Positions 42,626 through 52,090 are shown, counted from the first letter of the stretch. The stretch is DNA of 64,000 nucleotides from UBA2040 sp963977135 (GCA_963977135.1 CAXBNN010000009.1:59992-123991); one strand, 5' to 3'. A program made the numbers and translations. The notes: generated from the sequence alone by a model not told the origin.

Positions 42626-44353
42626 ATGAAACAGAGACTTTTATACTTCAGTATGGCAATAGTCCTTTTTGGAAATATGCCAATGGTATCAGCACAAGAA
42701 ACATCTAGTTTTGATACCGAATTTGTTTCCATTGATAATGAATTGATTAAATGGGACCCTGTTAGAGGAAAATGGTTGGGCAGCTCATTAAAAGCAATGT
42801 CGGCTAATGAACCTATTCCAGACAGAACATTTCCAGAAGATTTTTCTCCTGCCGAAATGATGCGATTAGTGCCATCTAGCACCATGGATAATGTTCGCAC
42901 GATTTCTCAAAACCAAAGTCAAAATTCGAGAGATTTATTGGCCAGAGATCGTTGGGCGCGCATTCACAACTATACTAATCGTCCAACTTGTAGGTTGGTT
43001 ATGGGAAGAACCTATGGAGATCCACATTTGAAATCATTTGACGGCGCTAGCTATTCTTTTCAAACTGTTGGTGAATTTGTTTTAGCCTCAGCCAACAACA
43101 ATCAGTTTGAAGTTCAAGTTCGACAAGAACCACAGCGAGATGATTTTTCACTAAATACGGCTGTTGCTATGCAAGTAGGAGGTGACCGTTTAGGAATTTA
43201 TGCCAGAGATAAAAGAGATGCTTTTACATCTCCGGTAATGTTGAACGGAATGCCAATTGAGGTTGGATCAAGAACGTATTATTTACCTCATGGTGGAACT
43301 GTGCGTAATTCAGGTAAAAACTATTTAGTCACATGGCCGACTGGTGAGACTGTTTCTGTCGATATGAGCAGAACTGGTGGAATGTCTTTCATGAATGTTG
43401 CTGTTCAAGTTTATCCTTGTGCTTCAAACCGTTATTCAGGATTGATGGGTAACGCAAACGGAGACAGAAATGATGACTTCAATACTGGCCGCGGAAATTC
43501 TATGAGTGGTGTTTTTGCAAGCAATGGTTCAATGTCTCAAGAAATGGAAAAAGAGCGATTGGCTTTTTTGTCGAAAGATTTTGCCAATTCTTATAGAATA
43601 ACACCCCAAACTTCACTTTTTGACTATGGATTTGGAGAAAGCACAATGACTTTTACAGACTATAGTTATCCAAGAGTTCACCGAACAATTCACGATATAC
43701 CAATGGCGAGAAGAACAACTGCCAGAAACACTTGTGAAGCTAGCGGACTTCGAGGAGATGATTTAAACGCTTGTATTTATGATCAAGCATTTCTGGATAT
43801 TGCACCTGTACAACCTCCAGTAATTCGAGATAGAACAGACCGAGTTGCTTTAGTAAAAGTGGATAGAGAGGTTCCGAATACGAATACATCGAATGACGTT
43901 CCGACGACAAGGTCTGTTCCAGTAATTAAGGATACGAGAGAGTCACCTAATGGAACAATAAATACGAAACCCGTTCAGGAAAATCAAAAGATTGATGACG
44001 TTCAAGGAAGTCAAGTACAAACAGAGCCGGTTAGAACTTCTACAAAATGGAATTCTCGTTCTGTTGAGGATAGAAAGGTTGAGGAGGTTGTTAAACCAAC
44101 TAGCACAAGTACAACTACTCGATCAACAGGTAATGATACTAGAAGTGGTTCTTCATCAAGTTCGACTAGAAATTTACCAAGCACTCCTTCGCCTGCACCT
44201 TCGACAAAAACGGATACTCGACAGAAATCAGTTCCAGCCGTGAAAAAAGCACCGCAGCCAACTCGACAACCAGGAACAAAACCTAGTACTCCAAAACCTT
44301 CAACGCGAGGTGGAGGAACTGGCACAGTTGGTACTGTGAAACGGGGTGGTTAG
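42626..44353 (+). CDS. Secreted VWD-domain protein with basic low-complexity tail
   Basis: About 575 residues. Signal peptide (ends Val-Ser-Ala-Gln), a ~100-residue N-terminal region, then a von Willebrand factor D-like domain (~115-290): 'Gly-Asp-Pro-His-Leu-Lys-Ser-Phe-Asp-Gly' opening and 'Leu-Met-Gly-Asn-Ala-Asn-Gly-Asp-Arg-Asn-Asp-Asp-Phe' at the end, the calcium-type loop. After ~400 it becomes Ser/Thr/Pro/Lys/Arg-rich to the end. No T9SS tail is seen. VWD domains mediate protein assembly or adhesion; a surface role is inferred. ATG 42626 was chosen for the signal peptide. Confidence 0.8.
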   Translation: MKQRLLYFSMAIVLFGNMPMVSAQETSSFDTEFVSIDNELIKWDPVRGKWLGSSLKAMSANEPIPDRTFPEDFSPAEMMRLVPSSTMDNVRTISQNQSQNSRDLLARDRWARIHNYTNRPTCRLVMGRTYGDPHLKSFDGASYSFQTVGEFVLASANNNQFEVQVRQEPQRDDFSLNTAVAMQVGGDRLGIYARDKRDAFTSPVMLNGMPIEVGSRTYYLPHGGTVRNSGKNYLVTWPTGETVSVDMSRTGGMSFMNVAVQVYPCASNRYSGLMGNANGDRNDDFNTGRGNSMSGVFASNGSMSQEMEKERLAFLSKDFANSYRITPQTSLFDYGFGESTMTFTDYSYPRVHRTIHDIPMARRTTARNTCEASGLRGDDLNACIYDQAFLDIAPVQPPVIRDRTDRVALVKVDREVPNTNTSNDVPTTRSVPVIKDTRESPNGTINTKPVQENQKIDDVQGSQVQTEPVRTSTKWNSRSVEDRKVEEVVKPTSTSTTTRSTGNDTRSGSSSSSTRNLPSTPSPAPSTKTDTRQKSVPAVKKAPQPTRQPGTKPSTPKPSTRGGGTGTVGTVKRGG

Positions 44354-44367
44354 TCAATATTAGAAAT

Positions 44368-44401
44368 AAAAAAAGCTTCTGAGAAATCAGAAGCTTTTTT
44401 T
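44368..44401. terminator. Bidirectional terminator
   Basis: Near-perfect hairpin AAAAAAGCTTCTGA/TCAGAAGCTTTTTT with loop GAAA. A-run and T-run on the two sides let it stop both the VWD gene and the convergent lpdA. Confidence 0.9.
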
Positions 44402-44420
44402 ATTGGTTTATTTTTTTGTT

Positions 44421-45824
44421 CTAAATGTGAAGCGCTCTTTTATCAGTAGCGTCCATAGCGGCTTCTTTTACACCTTCTGAATAGGTTGGATGTGGATGAC
44501 AGATTCTTGCTATATCTTCAGCAGAAGCTCGGTATTCCATTGCAACGACAGCTTCCATTATTAAGTCAGCTGCGCGAGGTGCAATCATATGAACACCTAA
44601 CACTTCATCCGTATTTTTATCAGCTATAATCTTTATCACCCCAGCAGTATCCATGCTAGCTCTAGCTCTTCCTAATGCTTTAATTGGGAAACTTCCAATT
44701 TTGATTTCAACTCCAGCGTCTTTCAATTCTTTCTCTGTTTTACCAACTGAAGCAACTTCTGGCCAAGTGTAAACGACTCCTGGAATTAAATTGTAATTCA
44801 TGTGTGGCTTCTGACCAGCTAAAAGTTCAGCAACAAATACACCTTCTTCTTCAGCTTTATGTGCCAACATTGCGCCGCGAACTACATCACCAACAGCATA
44901 TATATTCGGCACGTTTGTTTGAAGATGTTCATTTACCTCAACTTGTCCTCGGTCATTTAATTTAACTCCTGCTTTTTCGAAACCCAGTCCTTCTGTAAAC
45001 GGTTTTCTACCCACGGCTACTAAACAATAATCAGCAGTCAATTTTACTTCTTCGTTCTTTTTATTCAAAACTGTAAGTTCAACGGATTTTCCTTTGTTCA
45101 CTACTTTTTGAACTTTGTGCTCCATGTGGAATTTGAACCCTTCTTTTTTAAGAATTCTAGTTAACTCTTTACCCATAGTTTCGTCCATGGTTGGTATGAT
45201 GCTTGAAGCAAATTCAACGACTTCAACTTCAGATCCAAGACGACTGTATACAGAACCTAATTCCAAACCAATAACACCGCCGCCAATAACGATCATTTTC
45301 TTCGGAATTTCCTTGAGATTTAAGGCTTCAGTTGAAGTGATAATTCGTTTTTTATCAGGCTCCATTCCCGGGAAGAAATTTGGTTTAGAGCCTGTTGCGA
45401 TAATAATATTTTTAGATTTTATTTGAGTTGATTTTCCGTCATTCCCTTTGATTTCAACTGTTGTAGAATCAACAAAAGAACCTAAACCTTCAAACGTCGT
45501 AACTTTATTTTTGTCCATCAAAAATTTGATGCCATTGCAGGTTTGAGCAACAACATCTTCTTTGCGGGATATCATTTGTTTCAAGTTTGGAGAAACTTTT
45601 CCCGTGTCAATGCCATGCTCTTTGAAATTATGAACTGCATTATAAAAATGCTCCGATGAATCTAACAAAGCTTTAGAAGGTATACAGCCCACGTTGAGAC
45701 AAGTACCACCCAATGTGCTGTATTTCTCAATTAAAGCTGTTTTCATACCCAATTGAGCACATCGTATAGCTGCGACGTATCCACCTGGTCCAGATCCTAT
45801 TATAGTAACATCAAAAGATTCCAT
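44421..45824 (-). CDS. lpdA: Dihydrolipoyl dehydrogenase
   Basis: 467-residue flavoprotein (E3) that reoxidises lipoyl groups of 2-oxoacid dehydrogenase and glycine-cleavage complexes. FAD motif 'Gly-Ser-Gly-Pro-Gly-Gly-Tyr' (10-16), redox-active Cys42/Cys47 in 'Gly-Gly-Thr-Cys-Leu-Asn-Val-Gly-Cys', NAD motif 'Gly-Gly-Gly-Val-Ile-Gly-Leu-Glu', and C-terminal 'His-Pro-His-Pro-Thr-Tyr-Ser-Glu' acid-base pair. All complete. lipA lies 4 kb away on the same strand but is not in the same transcript. Confidence 0.97.
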   Translation of the reverse strand: MESFDVTIIGSGPGGYVAAIRCAQLGMKTALIEKYSTLGGTCLNVGCIPSKALLDSSEHFYNAVHNFKEHGIDTGKVSPNLKQMISRKEDVVAQTCNGIKFLMDKNKVTTFEGLGSFVDSTTVEIKGNDGKSTQIKSKNIIIATGSKPNFFPGMEPDKKRIITSTEALNLKEIPKKMIVIGGGVIGLELGSVYSRLGSEVEVVEFASSIIPTMDETMGKELTRILKKEGFKFHMEHKVQKVVNKGKSVELTVLNKKNEEVKLTADYCLVAVGRKPFTEGLGFEKAGVKLNDRGQVEVNEHLQTNVPNIYAVGDVVRGAMLAHKAEEEGVFVAELLAGQKPHMNYNLIPGVVYTWPEVASVGKTEKELKDAGVEIKIGSFPIKALGRARASMDTAGVIKIIADKNTDEVLGVHMIAPRAADLIMEAVVAMEYRASAEDIARICHPHPTYSEGVKEAAMDATDKRALHI

Positions 45825-45843
45825 GCGTTTGTTTATTTTTTTG

Positions 45844-45851
45844 CAAAGTTA
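45844..45851 (-). promoter_or_regulatory. Putative -7 element of lpdA
   Basis: TAACTTTG on minus, exact consensus, giving a leader of about 13 nt to ATG 45824. No good -33 TTG was found. Confidence 0.45.
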
Positions 45852-45925
45852 GAATTTCTACTCACTCTATTTTTATCTTACTCGACAAAATATCATAATT
45901 GATATTGTCTTATCTTAATAGGGCT

Positions 45926-45957
45926 AAAAAAAAAGACTGCCCATTGGACAGTCTTTT
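45926..45957 (-). terminator. Terminator of the T9SS cargo gene
   Basis: Arms AAAAGACTG and CAGTCTTTT, with C-G pairs across one mismatch and a 3-nt loop. On minus, the A-run at 45926-45934 reads as a long U tail. Confidence 0.85.
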
Positions 45958-45976
45958 CAATTTTATTATTCTGAGA

Positions 45977-48900
45977 TTATAATTTAATGAATTTCGTTGT
46001 TTCAGATTGTTTTCCTGAAGTGAATTTCACAATATATGTTCCTCTAGGTAAATCATTCGCTTCAATATCTAATAGACCTTCACCTTTCGACATTTTAGTT
46101 TCGATTGTTTTAACTTTTGATCCAGTAATTGAGTATACCGATACATAAACAGCTCCTGCTTGTTCCAAATTGAAACTCAAGGTAGTTGAAGCTGCAGTTG
46201 GATTCGGATAAGTTTTCAATTTGGCTTTTAAGACGTCGTTGTTATTCGAATTGTTATATTTCGCTACATCTAATAAAGATGAAGAAGCCCAAATGCCTCT
46301 ACCAAAAGTTGCAATGTAGATTTCACCAGATCTAGTGTTACCCTCATTAAACGTTCTTGTCGATTGACGAACTTCGTAAACTGGAGTTCCTTCAAAACCT
46401 GCACTAGAATATGTCCATGAAGCTCCATCATTAGCAGAAACAAACACTCCTGTGTGCGTACCAACAACAATAATTTGGTCATCATCTCTGTCGATAATTC
46501 CATCATATATGAATGGTGAATTCACTCCAGAAAGAGATCCAAGGTTAGTAAATGTTGGTGAAGCTGACGTAGCATTTGACGAACGTCTTGCATTAGCCAA
46601 ACCTGGGAAAATGATTAAATCGTTAGGATTATTTGGATTAAGTGCAATTCCCTCCACTGCTCCAGAAGCAATTTGAACTTTGTTCGCATTGTTAGGGGCT
46701 ATAGTGTTTTCGGCAGGGAAGGCTGGATCACTCGTGTAGAGATCTCCAAATCCATCAATTCTATATACTGAACTTCCTGCTGAAATAAAGCAATGATTTA
46801 GATTTTTTGAGAATTCAATATCTATTTTAAGTCCAGATCCAGAACCAATTCCTTGCGCCATGATAATCCAATTAGGCGATGCTGTATTTGTTCTAAGTGC
46901 GTTTCTTGTTCCCCATAGTTCTCCACCATTTTTGTCAACATACAATACAAACCATGATTGGAATGGATCTGCAACACGAACTGAATCCCAAGAAACACTT
47001 TGCGCTGTTGAATCCTTTCCAAGTTCAATTATTTTATTTGAAATTGGGTGTTGAGCAAAATACCATTTGTATGATCCAATACTAGAAACAACAACTGTAT
47101 CTGGACCGTTAGGTACTTGCACAAGTAGTGAATCTCCAATACTTAATGTTGGTGAACCGCTGATGTATGAATAATTATAATTTCCTAAAAGTACAGTAAC
47201 ACCGTTTTGATTTTTAACTGATACTCTTGTTTGAGTTAATGAAGCTTTCTTACTTACAAATGCATCATAATACATCGCGGTAGGAGTGACGTAGTTTATA
47301 GTATCACCGGTAGAAGCACTAGGAATACGTACATTCGATCCTGCAGTATAGTTTTTACTTGCACCATAATCTAAAGAATCTTTAGAATTAAGGTCAAAAT
47401 ATTCAAACAAGCCTATAGTCGTGTGGAATGGGAAATTTGCCTCGGTATAACTCGTTTGAAAATCTGGAAGGAATGCTGAGGTGTTAACACCTTTATCTAT
47501 GGATCTTCTCACAACTCCATTTTGAGAAGTAGTGAACATAACTTTTGGGTTGAAGAAAGAAATTTCACATTGAACGCCATCTCCACCACTGACCTCTCTA
47601 AATTCTTTGTAAGTTGAAAGAGTGTAATCATTGTAAAGTGACCCATTATCTTGGGCTCCACCTAAAACAGCTCCAAATTTATCGAATGCCATCCCGTAAA
47701 ACTGAGTTACGTTGTATCCTCGATTTGATGCGTAAAAAGAAGTTCCTAAATTCGTAGATATCCCAATTCCACCATCATTTCCAATATACATTCTGTTGTC
47801 GTTAGCAAATTTAAATTCATGGTTATCTGCATGAACATAAACAGAAGATGTACCAGGGTTAGCATACCAAAGTGACAATTTTTCAAAACCACCAGCTATT
47901 GGATTATTACTTGTTTGTTTCCATTTCCAAACATCTAAACCTCCAATTAATATTTTTTCAGGATCTGTAGGGTCAACTGCAACTACTGAGTTATATCCTG
48001 CTTGATTACTATAGATGTTCAAATTTCCTGTTGTATTCGAAGAACCAACAAACTGAGACCAAGTCTCTCCATTATCTTGAGAAACATTCATTCCTATTAG
48101 AGTTGCTGTAGTAGTTCTACATGCATAAAGATTATACTTTCCTTGAGCATTTTTGGTTGGAGAGATGGCATATTCCATTCTAGCAGCTCCAATAGGAACG
48201 AGACCAGCGCCGCTTCCTGATTTATCATTAAAACTATTTCCGCCGTCAGTTGAAACAAAAGTTTTACCTGCTCCGATAGACGCTACAATTACACTACCAT
48301 CATTAGAAATTTGAACAGCAGTAGATGCACCCGAAGTTGTTGTAACGTTAGTAAGTGTTGCATCACCAAAAGTCCATGATTTCAATCCTGAATTTGTTGT
48401 GAGCCAAATTTTATTGCTATTTGGAGCTGCAACAATTTCTCTAATTTGAGAAAAAGCAGCAGTGTTTGTATTTGCAACAATATTCCAACTAACCCCATCA
48501 TCAGTTGAAATCCATACACCGTCACCTTCCCAAACTTCAGACCACGGTGCATAACTCATTCCAGTTGCGGCAACAATTGCTCCATTTTGCAATTGTGTCA
48601 TTGAAGAAATGAATTTTGATCCTGGATAAGTTTCAACTTTTGACCAATTTGTTCCTTTATTAGTAGATCGGAAAATACCACCAGTAACACTACCAGCCCA
48701 AATGTTATTATTATTGTTTTTATCAATAACTATAGAACGTGTTCTACCTCCAATATTATCAGGCCCTTTTTCTTCCCATGTTAAAGGAAGGGCCTTGGAG
48801 TTATTCATGCTTTTTACTGCTTTATCAATAAGCTTCAATTTTGCAGATGTAATCCTTTCACCTGTCGAAGGATCAAAATATCGCGCTGCAAACCATGCTG

Positions 48901-49054
48901 CCGCATCGTCATTGATTGAGTTTTCTTGAAGGAACGAAAGTTGATTTTTACTGTATTCACCTTTTTTGTTAATTGCATATGGAGATGCAATTAAAACCGC
49001 CGCTATTGCAACTGCTCCTAGAGAACCGAGTAAAATGAGTTTGCTTCTTTTCAT
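45977..49054 (-). CDS. Large T9SS-secreted protein with sortilin/BNR-like propeller
   Basis: 1025 residues. Signal sequence (~1-28), then a region with repeated 'Ser-Thr-Asp-Asp-Gly-Val-Ser-Trp' / 'Asp-Gly-Gly-Asn-Ser-Phe' type BNR/Asp-box motifs as in VPS10/sortilin-like propellers (~80-480 and ~820-900). The C-terminus (~945-1025) is a typical type A sorting domain: 'Thr-Tyr-Pro-Asn-Pro-Thr', 'Val-Tyr-Ser-Ile-Thr-Gly', 'Leu-Pro-Arg-Gly-Thr-Tyr-Ile-Val-Lys' and a final Lys-Phe-Ile-Lys-Leu. This is strong evidence for T9SS export and surface release. Its biochemical job is unknown. It stands alone between a -7 element and a terminator. Confidence 0.9.
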   Translation of the reverse strand: MKRSKLILLGSLGAVAIAAVLIASPYAINKKGEYSKNQLSFLQENSINDDAAAWFAARYFDPSTGERITSAKLKLIDKAVKSMNNSKALPLTWEEKGPDNIGGRTRSIVIDKNNNNNIWAGSVTGGIFRSTNKGTNWSKVETYPGSKFISSMTQLQNGAIVAATGMSYAPWSEVWEGDGVWISTDDGVSWNIVANTNTAAFSQIREIVAAPNSNKIWLTTNSGLKSWTFGDATLTNVTTTSGASTAVQISNDGSVIVASIGAGKTFVSTDGGNSFNDKSGSGAGLVPIGAARMEYAISPTKNAQGKYNLYACRTTTATLIGMNVSQDNGETWSQFVGSSNTTGNLNIYSNQAGYNSVVAVDPTDPEKILIGGLDVWKWKQTSNNPIAGGFEKLSLWYANPGTSSVYVHADNHEFKFANDNRMYIGNDGGIGISTNLGTSFYASNRGYNVTQFYGMAFDKFGAVLGGAQDNGSLYNDYTLSTYKEFREVSGGDGVQCEISFFNPKVMFTTSQNGVVRRSIDKGVNTSAFLPDFQTSYTEANFPFHTTIGLFEYFDLNSKDSLDYGASKNYTAGSNVRIPSASTGDTINYVTPTAMYYDAFVSKKASLTQTRVSVKNQNGVTVLLGNYNYSYISGSPTLSIGDSLLVQVPNGPDTVVVSSIGSYKWYFAQHPISNKIIELGKDSTAQSVSWDSVRVADPFQSWFVLYVDKNGGELWGTRNALRTNTASPNWIIMAQGIGSGSGLKIDIEFSKNLNHCFISAGSSVYRIDGFGDLYTSDPAFPAENTIAPNNANKVQIASGAVEGIALNPNNPNDLIIFPGLANARRSSNATSASPTFTNLGSLSGVNSPFIYDGIIDRDDDQIIVVGTHTGVFVSANDGASWTYSSAGFEGTPVYEVRQSTRTFNEGNTRSGEIYIATFGRGIWASSSLLDVAKYNNSNNNDVLKAKLKTYPNPTAASTTLSFNLEQAGAVYVSVYSITGSKVKTIETKMSKGEGLLDIEANDLPRGTYIVKFTSGKQSETTKFIKL

Positions 49055-49085
49055 ACTATATATTTAAACCGTAATAACTAATTGT

Positions 49086-49093
49086 CAAATTTA
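49086..49093 (-). promoter_or_regulatory. Putative -7 element of the T9SS cargo gene
   Basis: TAAATTTG on minus, exact consensus, about 25 nt of leader before ATG 49054. No -33 TTG at normal distance. The 195-bp gap 49055-49249 otherwise shows nothing. Confidence 0.4.
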
Positions 49094-49249
49094 CGAGTGC
49101 CAAATTACGAAAATTTAAAGTTTTTTGGCAATGCTAAAGTGAATAAAATTTACATTTATTTTCTTACAACAGTAAAAATAGAATATTTGTTCTAGAATAA
49201 GAAATAATTATTTCCGTTTACAGAGGAAATTATACATGTCTAAATGTCT

Positions 49250-50125
49250 TTAAAAAAGATGTTTCTCTGCGTGATAAGAAGACCGAACTAGTGGTCCACT
49301 CTCTACGTAACGAAAGCCCATTTTTAGACCAACTTCCTTGTATTCTGCAAATTTTTCAGGAGTTACAAATTCGGCTATTGGGAGATGCTTTGCAGTAGGC
49401 TGCAAATATTGCCCTAAAGTTAAAACATCTACTTCAACACTTCTTAAATCTTGCATTGTTTCAATAACTTCCTGCTCTGTCTCTCCTAAACCTAACATTA
49501 CTCCTGATTTTGTTCTCATCCCACCTTTCTTTAAACGGAATAAAACCTCTAAACTTCTGTCGTATTTAGCTTGAATCCTTACTTCTTTGGTCAATCGTCG
49601 AACAGTTTCTAGATTGTGGGAAACGATTTCTGGAGCTACATCAATAATGCGTTGAAGGTTTTCCCATTTGCCGGCAAAATCAGGAATTAGGGTCTCCAAT
49701 GTTGTTCCTGGCGATTGGTGACGAATTGCTCGAACTGTCTGTGCCCAAATTTCCGATCCTCCATCTTTTAAATCGTCTCGATCCACAGATGTAATGACTG
49801 CATGTTTAACCCCCATTAATTTTACGCTCTGCGCAACATTACCAGGTTCAAATTCATCAGCTTCTTCCGGGCGACCAGTCTGAACAGCGCAAAAACCACA
49901 TGAACGGGTACAAATATTTCCTAAGATCATAAAAGTTGCCGTGCCTTCACCCCAGCATTCTCCCATATTCGGACAATTACCACTTTCACAAATAGTATGA
50001 AGCTTGTGCTCAGAAACTAATGAACGAACTTTCTTGTAATTTTCGCCAGTTGGTAATTTTACACGCAACCATTTAGGTTTATTAATTCGGACACGACCTT
50101 CTTGTGTAATGACAGTGTTTTCCAT
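49250..50125 (-). CDS. lipA: Lipoyl synthase
   Basis: Radical-SAM enzyme that inserts two sulfurs into octanoyl chains on lipoyl domains. About 291 residues. Auxiliary cluster Cys-x4-Cys-x5-Cys ('Cys-Glu-Ser-Gly-Asn-Cys-Pro-Asn-Met-Gly-Glu-Cys'), radical-SAM Cys-x3-Cys-x2-Cys ('Cys-Thr-Arg-Ser-Cys-Gly-Phe-Cys'), and C-terminal 'Arg-Ser-Ser-Tyr' ligand. ATG 50125 was preferred to TTG 50146, and leaves a 1-nt gap to the upstream gene. Cotranscription with that gene is likely. Confidence 0.96.
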   Translation of the reverse strand: MENTVITQEGRVRINKPKWLRVKLPTGENYKKVRSLVSEHKLHTICESGNCPNMGECWGEGTATFMILGNICTRSCGFCAVQTGRPEEADEFEPGNVAQSVKLMGVKHAVITSVDRDDLKDGGSEIWAQTVRAIRHQSPGTTLETLIPDFAGKWENLQRIIDVAPEIVSHNLETVRRLTKEVRIQAKYDRSLEVLFRLKKGGMRTKSGVMLGLGETEQEVIETMQDLRSVEVDVLTLGQYLQPTAKHLPIAEFVTPEKFAEYKEVGLKMGFRYVESGPLVRSSYHAEKHLF

Positions 50126-50126
50126 T

Positions 50127-50870
50127 TTATATTTTATTTTTCCCAAATTGCACAGAGGCGTATAAGGAAGGGAATATTTTTTTATTGCTACCTAAGTAAA
50201 AGAGTTCTATATTTTTTGAAAAATAATCTAGTTGTAAACCAACTTCTACAGCTGTAATTTTGTTTGAATTTGCACTAAAATCAAATTGAAAACCTGATTT
50301 TGCAAATCCACCTAAGACAAAAGTGCTTTGATTAAAACCTTTCCAAACTCCAGAACGGCCATAAATGTTTTCGTTGTGATGAATGGTTGGATCATATCTC
50401 AAATCTTTTGCTTCAACCTCTGGAATTTGAGTATATGGCTCTTTTATTTTTAAATAAATAGGTTTTAACATTCCCACAGATGGGCCGATATTAATATTAT
50501 ATCGAATAGCGACTCCTCGGATTCTTCTTCTTTCATATAATAACCAACTGCCACCATAAGCCAAACGTCCAGCAAAAAGTAAATTTATTTTGCCAAAAAC
50601 ATAGGATCTAGAATCTTCGTATGCAGAATTCGTTCTTCTTGTTTCTTTACCACCTTTTAGGCTTACTATGCTTATATGCAATCCTTGTTTAAATTTGTAG
50701 TTGACATTTCGCTCAAAAGAAAAACCAGCACCAAAACCGTTGGTTGAAAGCTGTGGGCCGAGATACCAATTCTTTTTGTACAGATAATCGACTGGTTCTT
50801 CAGCAGGCAGTTGACCCCAAGCTGTAATGCTATAAGAAGCAAAAAAGAGTATTTTTACCAGGTGATTCAA
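50127..50870 (-). CDS. Exported outer-membrane-like beta-barrel protein, function unknown
   Basis: About 247 residues. A signal peptide (ends Ala-Trp-Gly-Gln) precedes an alternating beta-rich sequence with 'Trp-Tyr-Leu-Gly-Pro-Gln-Leu-Ser' and a last strand 'Tyr-Ala-Ser-Val-Gln-Phe', like a small outer-membrane barrel. An open frame extends to ATG 51014, but that runs 98 nt into the divergent OsmC gene and lies upstream of an exact -7 element. TTG 50870, at the signal peptide, is the best start. lipA follows after 1 nt. Confidence 0.65.
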   Translation of the reverse strand: MNHLVKILFFASYSITAWGQLPAEEPVDYLYKKNWYLGPQLSTNGFGAGFSFERNVNYKFKQGLHISIVSLKGGKETRRTNSAYEDSRSYVFGKINLLFAGRLAYGGSWLLYERRRIRGVAIRYNINIGPSVGMLKPIYLKIKEPYTQIPEVEAKDLRYDPTIHHNENIYGRSGVWKGFNQSTFVLGGFAKSGFQFDFSANSNKITAVEVGLQLDYFSKNIELFYLGSNKKIFPSLYASVQFGKNKI

Positions 50871-50893
50871 AAGGGTTGTCTTTTTGATAGCAA

Positions 50894-50901
50894 CAAAGTT
50901 A
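50894..50901 (-). promoter_or_regulatory. Putative -7 element setting the start of the barrel/lipA genes
   Basis: TAACTTTG on minus, exact consensus. Predicted start about 50887, 17 nt before TTG 50870. It decides against the upstream ATG at 51014. Confidence 0.45.
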
Positions 50902-50916
50902 CGATAATTAGAAGAA

Positions 50917-51321
50917 ATGGAAACGGTTAAAATAGAATATTTAGGTGATTTAAGGACAGAATGTGTGCATGTGAAAAGCGGAACAAAGCTGCTCACGGAT
51001 GCTCCAACCGACAATAAAGGAAAAGGAGAATTTTTCTCACCTACTGATTTGGTTGCAACCGCTTATGGTGCTTGCATGGTTTCATTAATTGGAATTTACT
51101 GTCAAGACCATGGACTTGAATTTATCTGTGGTTCCGTTGGTGTTCAAAAAATAATGGAAAGTAATCCGAGAAGAATTGGTGAACTTATCATTAATATGGA
51201 TTTAGCAGGAAACAATTGGGATGAGAAAACTCAAAAGAAAATTGTTCGTGTAGCAGAAACTTGTCCTGTTGCTAAATCCGTTTCACCAGACATTATTATA
51301 ACTTTAGACATTCAATTTTAA
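50917..51321 (+). CDS. OsmC-family peroxide-reducing protein
   Basis: 134 residues. OsmC/Ohr proteins reduce organic hydroperoxides with two cysteines. Here these are Cys in 'Tyr-Gly-Ala-Cys-Met-Val-Ser' and Cys in 'Glu-Thr-Cys-Pro-Val-Ala-Lys-Ser', both conserved. It is closer to the YhfA-like branch than to Ohr, whose role is less clear. rlmB begins 1 nt after its stop. It is divergent from the barrel/lipA unit. Confidence 0.9.
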   Translation: METVKIEYLGDLRTECVHVKSGTKLLTDAPTDNKGKGEFFSPTDLVATAYGACMVSLIGIYCQDHGLEFICGSVGVQKIMESNPRRIGELIINMDLAGNNWDEKTQKKIVRVAETCPVAKSVSPDIIITLDIQF

Positions 51322-51322
51322 G

Positions 51323-52090
51323 ATGAGAGAAAACAATACATACATAAAGCCGACGCCTTCAGATGTGATTTTTGGAATTAGAGCGGTCATTGAAGCAATT
51401 CGTAGCGAAAGAGAAATCAATAAAATAATGATTTTGAAGGGCATGAAAAAAGAACTTTTTCAGGAGCTCAAAGAAGAATTAGCAAACAAAGATTATTATC
51501 TTCAATTCGTTCCTATTGAAAAATTAGATAGAATAACAATCGAAAATCATCAAGGAGTAATAGCATATGTTTCGCCTGTTGAATACCAAAACATTGAGGA
51601 ATTTGTCGATAAAAGAATCGAAGAAGGTTTGAAAAGCAACATTCTTGTTTTAGATAGAATTACGGATGTTCGAAATTTTGGAGCGATAGCACGAACGGCA
51701 GAATGTCAAGGTGTCGACGCTATTTTAATTCCCTCAAAAGGATCGGCTATGGTTACTGCTGACGCAATGAAAACTTCTGCCGGCGCTTTAAATCGAATTC
51801 CTGTTTGTAAAACAGAAAGTTTGAAAGATAGTTTATTCTACATGCAGCAATCTGGTTTTAGAATTGTAGCATGTTCCGAAAAAGGAAATGTTCCGCTTTA
51901 CGAAGTTAATTTCCGAGGATCTGTTGTTACCATTTTTGGTTCTGAAGAAGATGGGATAACTACTGATTTAATGAATTTGGCAGATATCAAAGCAAGAATT
52001 CCAATGCGAGGAGAAATTGCATCTCTAAATGTTGGGGTTTCTGTTGGAATGGCTTTGTACGAAAAAACACGTCAAGAATTGCATGGATAA
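51323..52090 (+). CDS. rlmB: 23S rRNA 2'-O-methyltransferase RlmB-like (TrmH family)
   Basis: 255-residue SpoU/TrmH (SPOUT) methyltransferase, family member that methylates G2251 of 23S rRNA. N-terminal substrate-binding domain (~10-90: 'Phe-Gly-Ile-Arg-Ala-Val-Ile-Glu-Ala'), then knot motifs 'Val-Arg-Asn-Phe-Gly-Ala-Ile-Ala-Arg-Thr-Ala', 'Phe-Gly-Ser-Glu-Glu-Asp-Gly-Ile' and 'Ser-Leu-Asn-Val-Gly-Val-Ser'. All three are complete. It overlaps the next gene by 8 nt. RlmB versus TrmH is by domain layout. Confidence 0.9.
   Translation: MRENNTYIKPTPSDVIFGIRAVIEAIRSEREINKIMILKGMKKELFQELKEELANKDYYLQFVPIEKLDRITIENHQGVIAYVSPVEYQNIEEFVDKRIEEGLKSNILVLDRITDVRNFGAIARTAECQGVDAILIPSKGSAMVTADAMKTSAGALNRIPVCKTESLKDSLFYMQQSGFRIVACSEKGNVPLYEVNFRGSVVTIFGSEEDGITTDLMNLADIKARIPMRGEIASLNVGVSVGMALYEKTRQELHG

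Noticed and set aside
44011..44325. Open frame antisense to the VWD protein tail
   Set aside because: It comes from the Ser/Thr/Pro repeats read backwards; the translation is Val/Gly/Phe-rich without a protein pattern.
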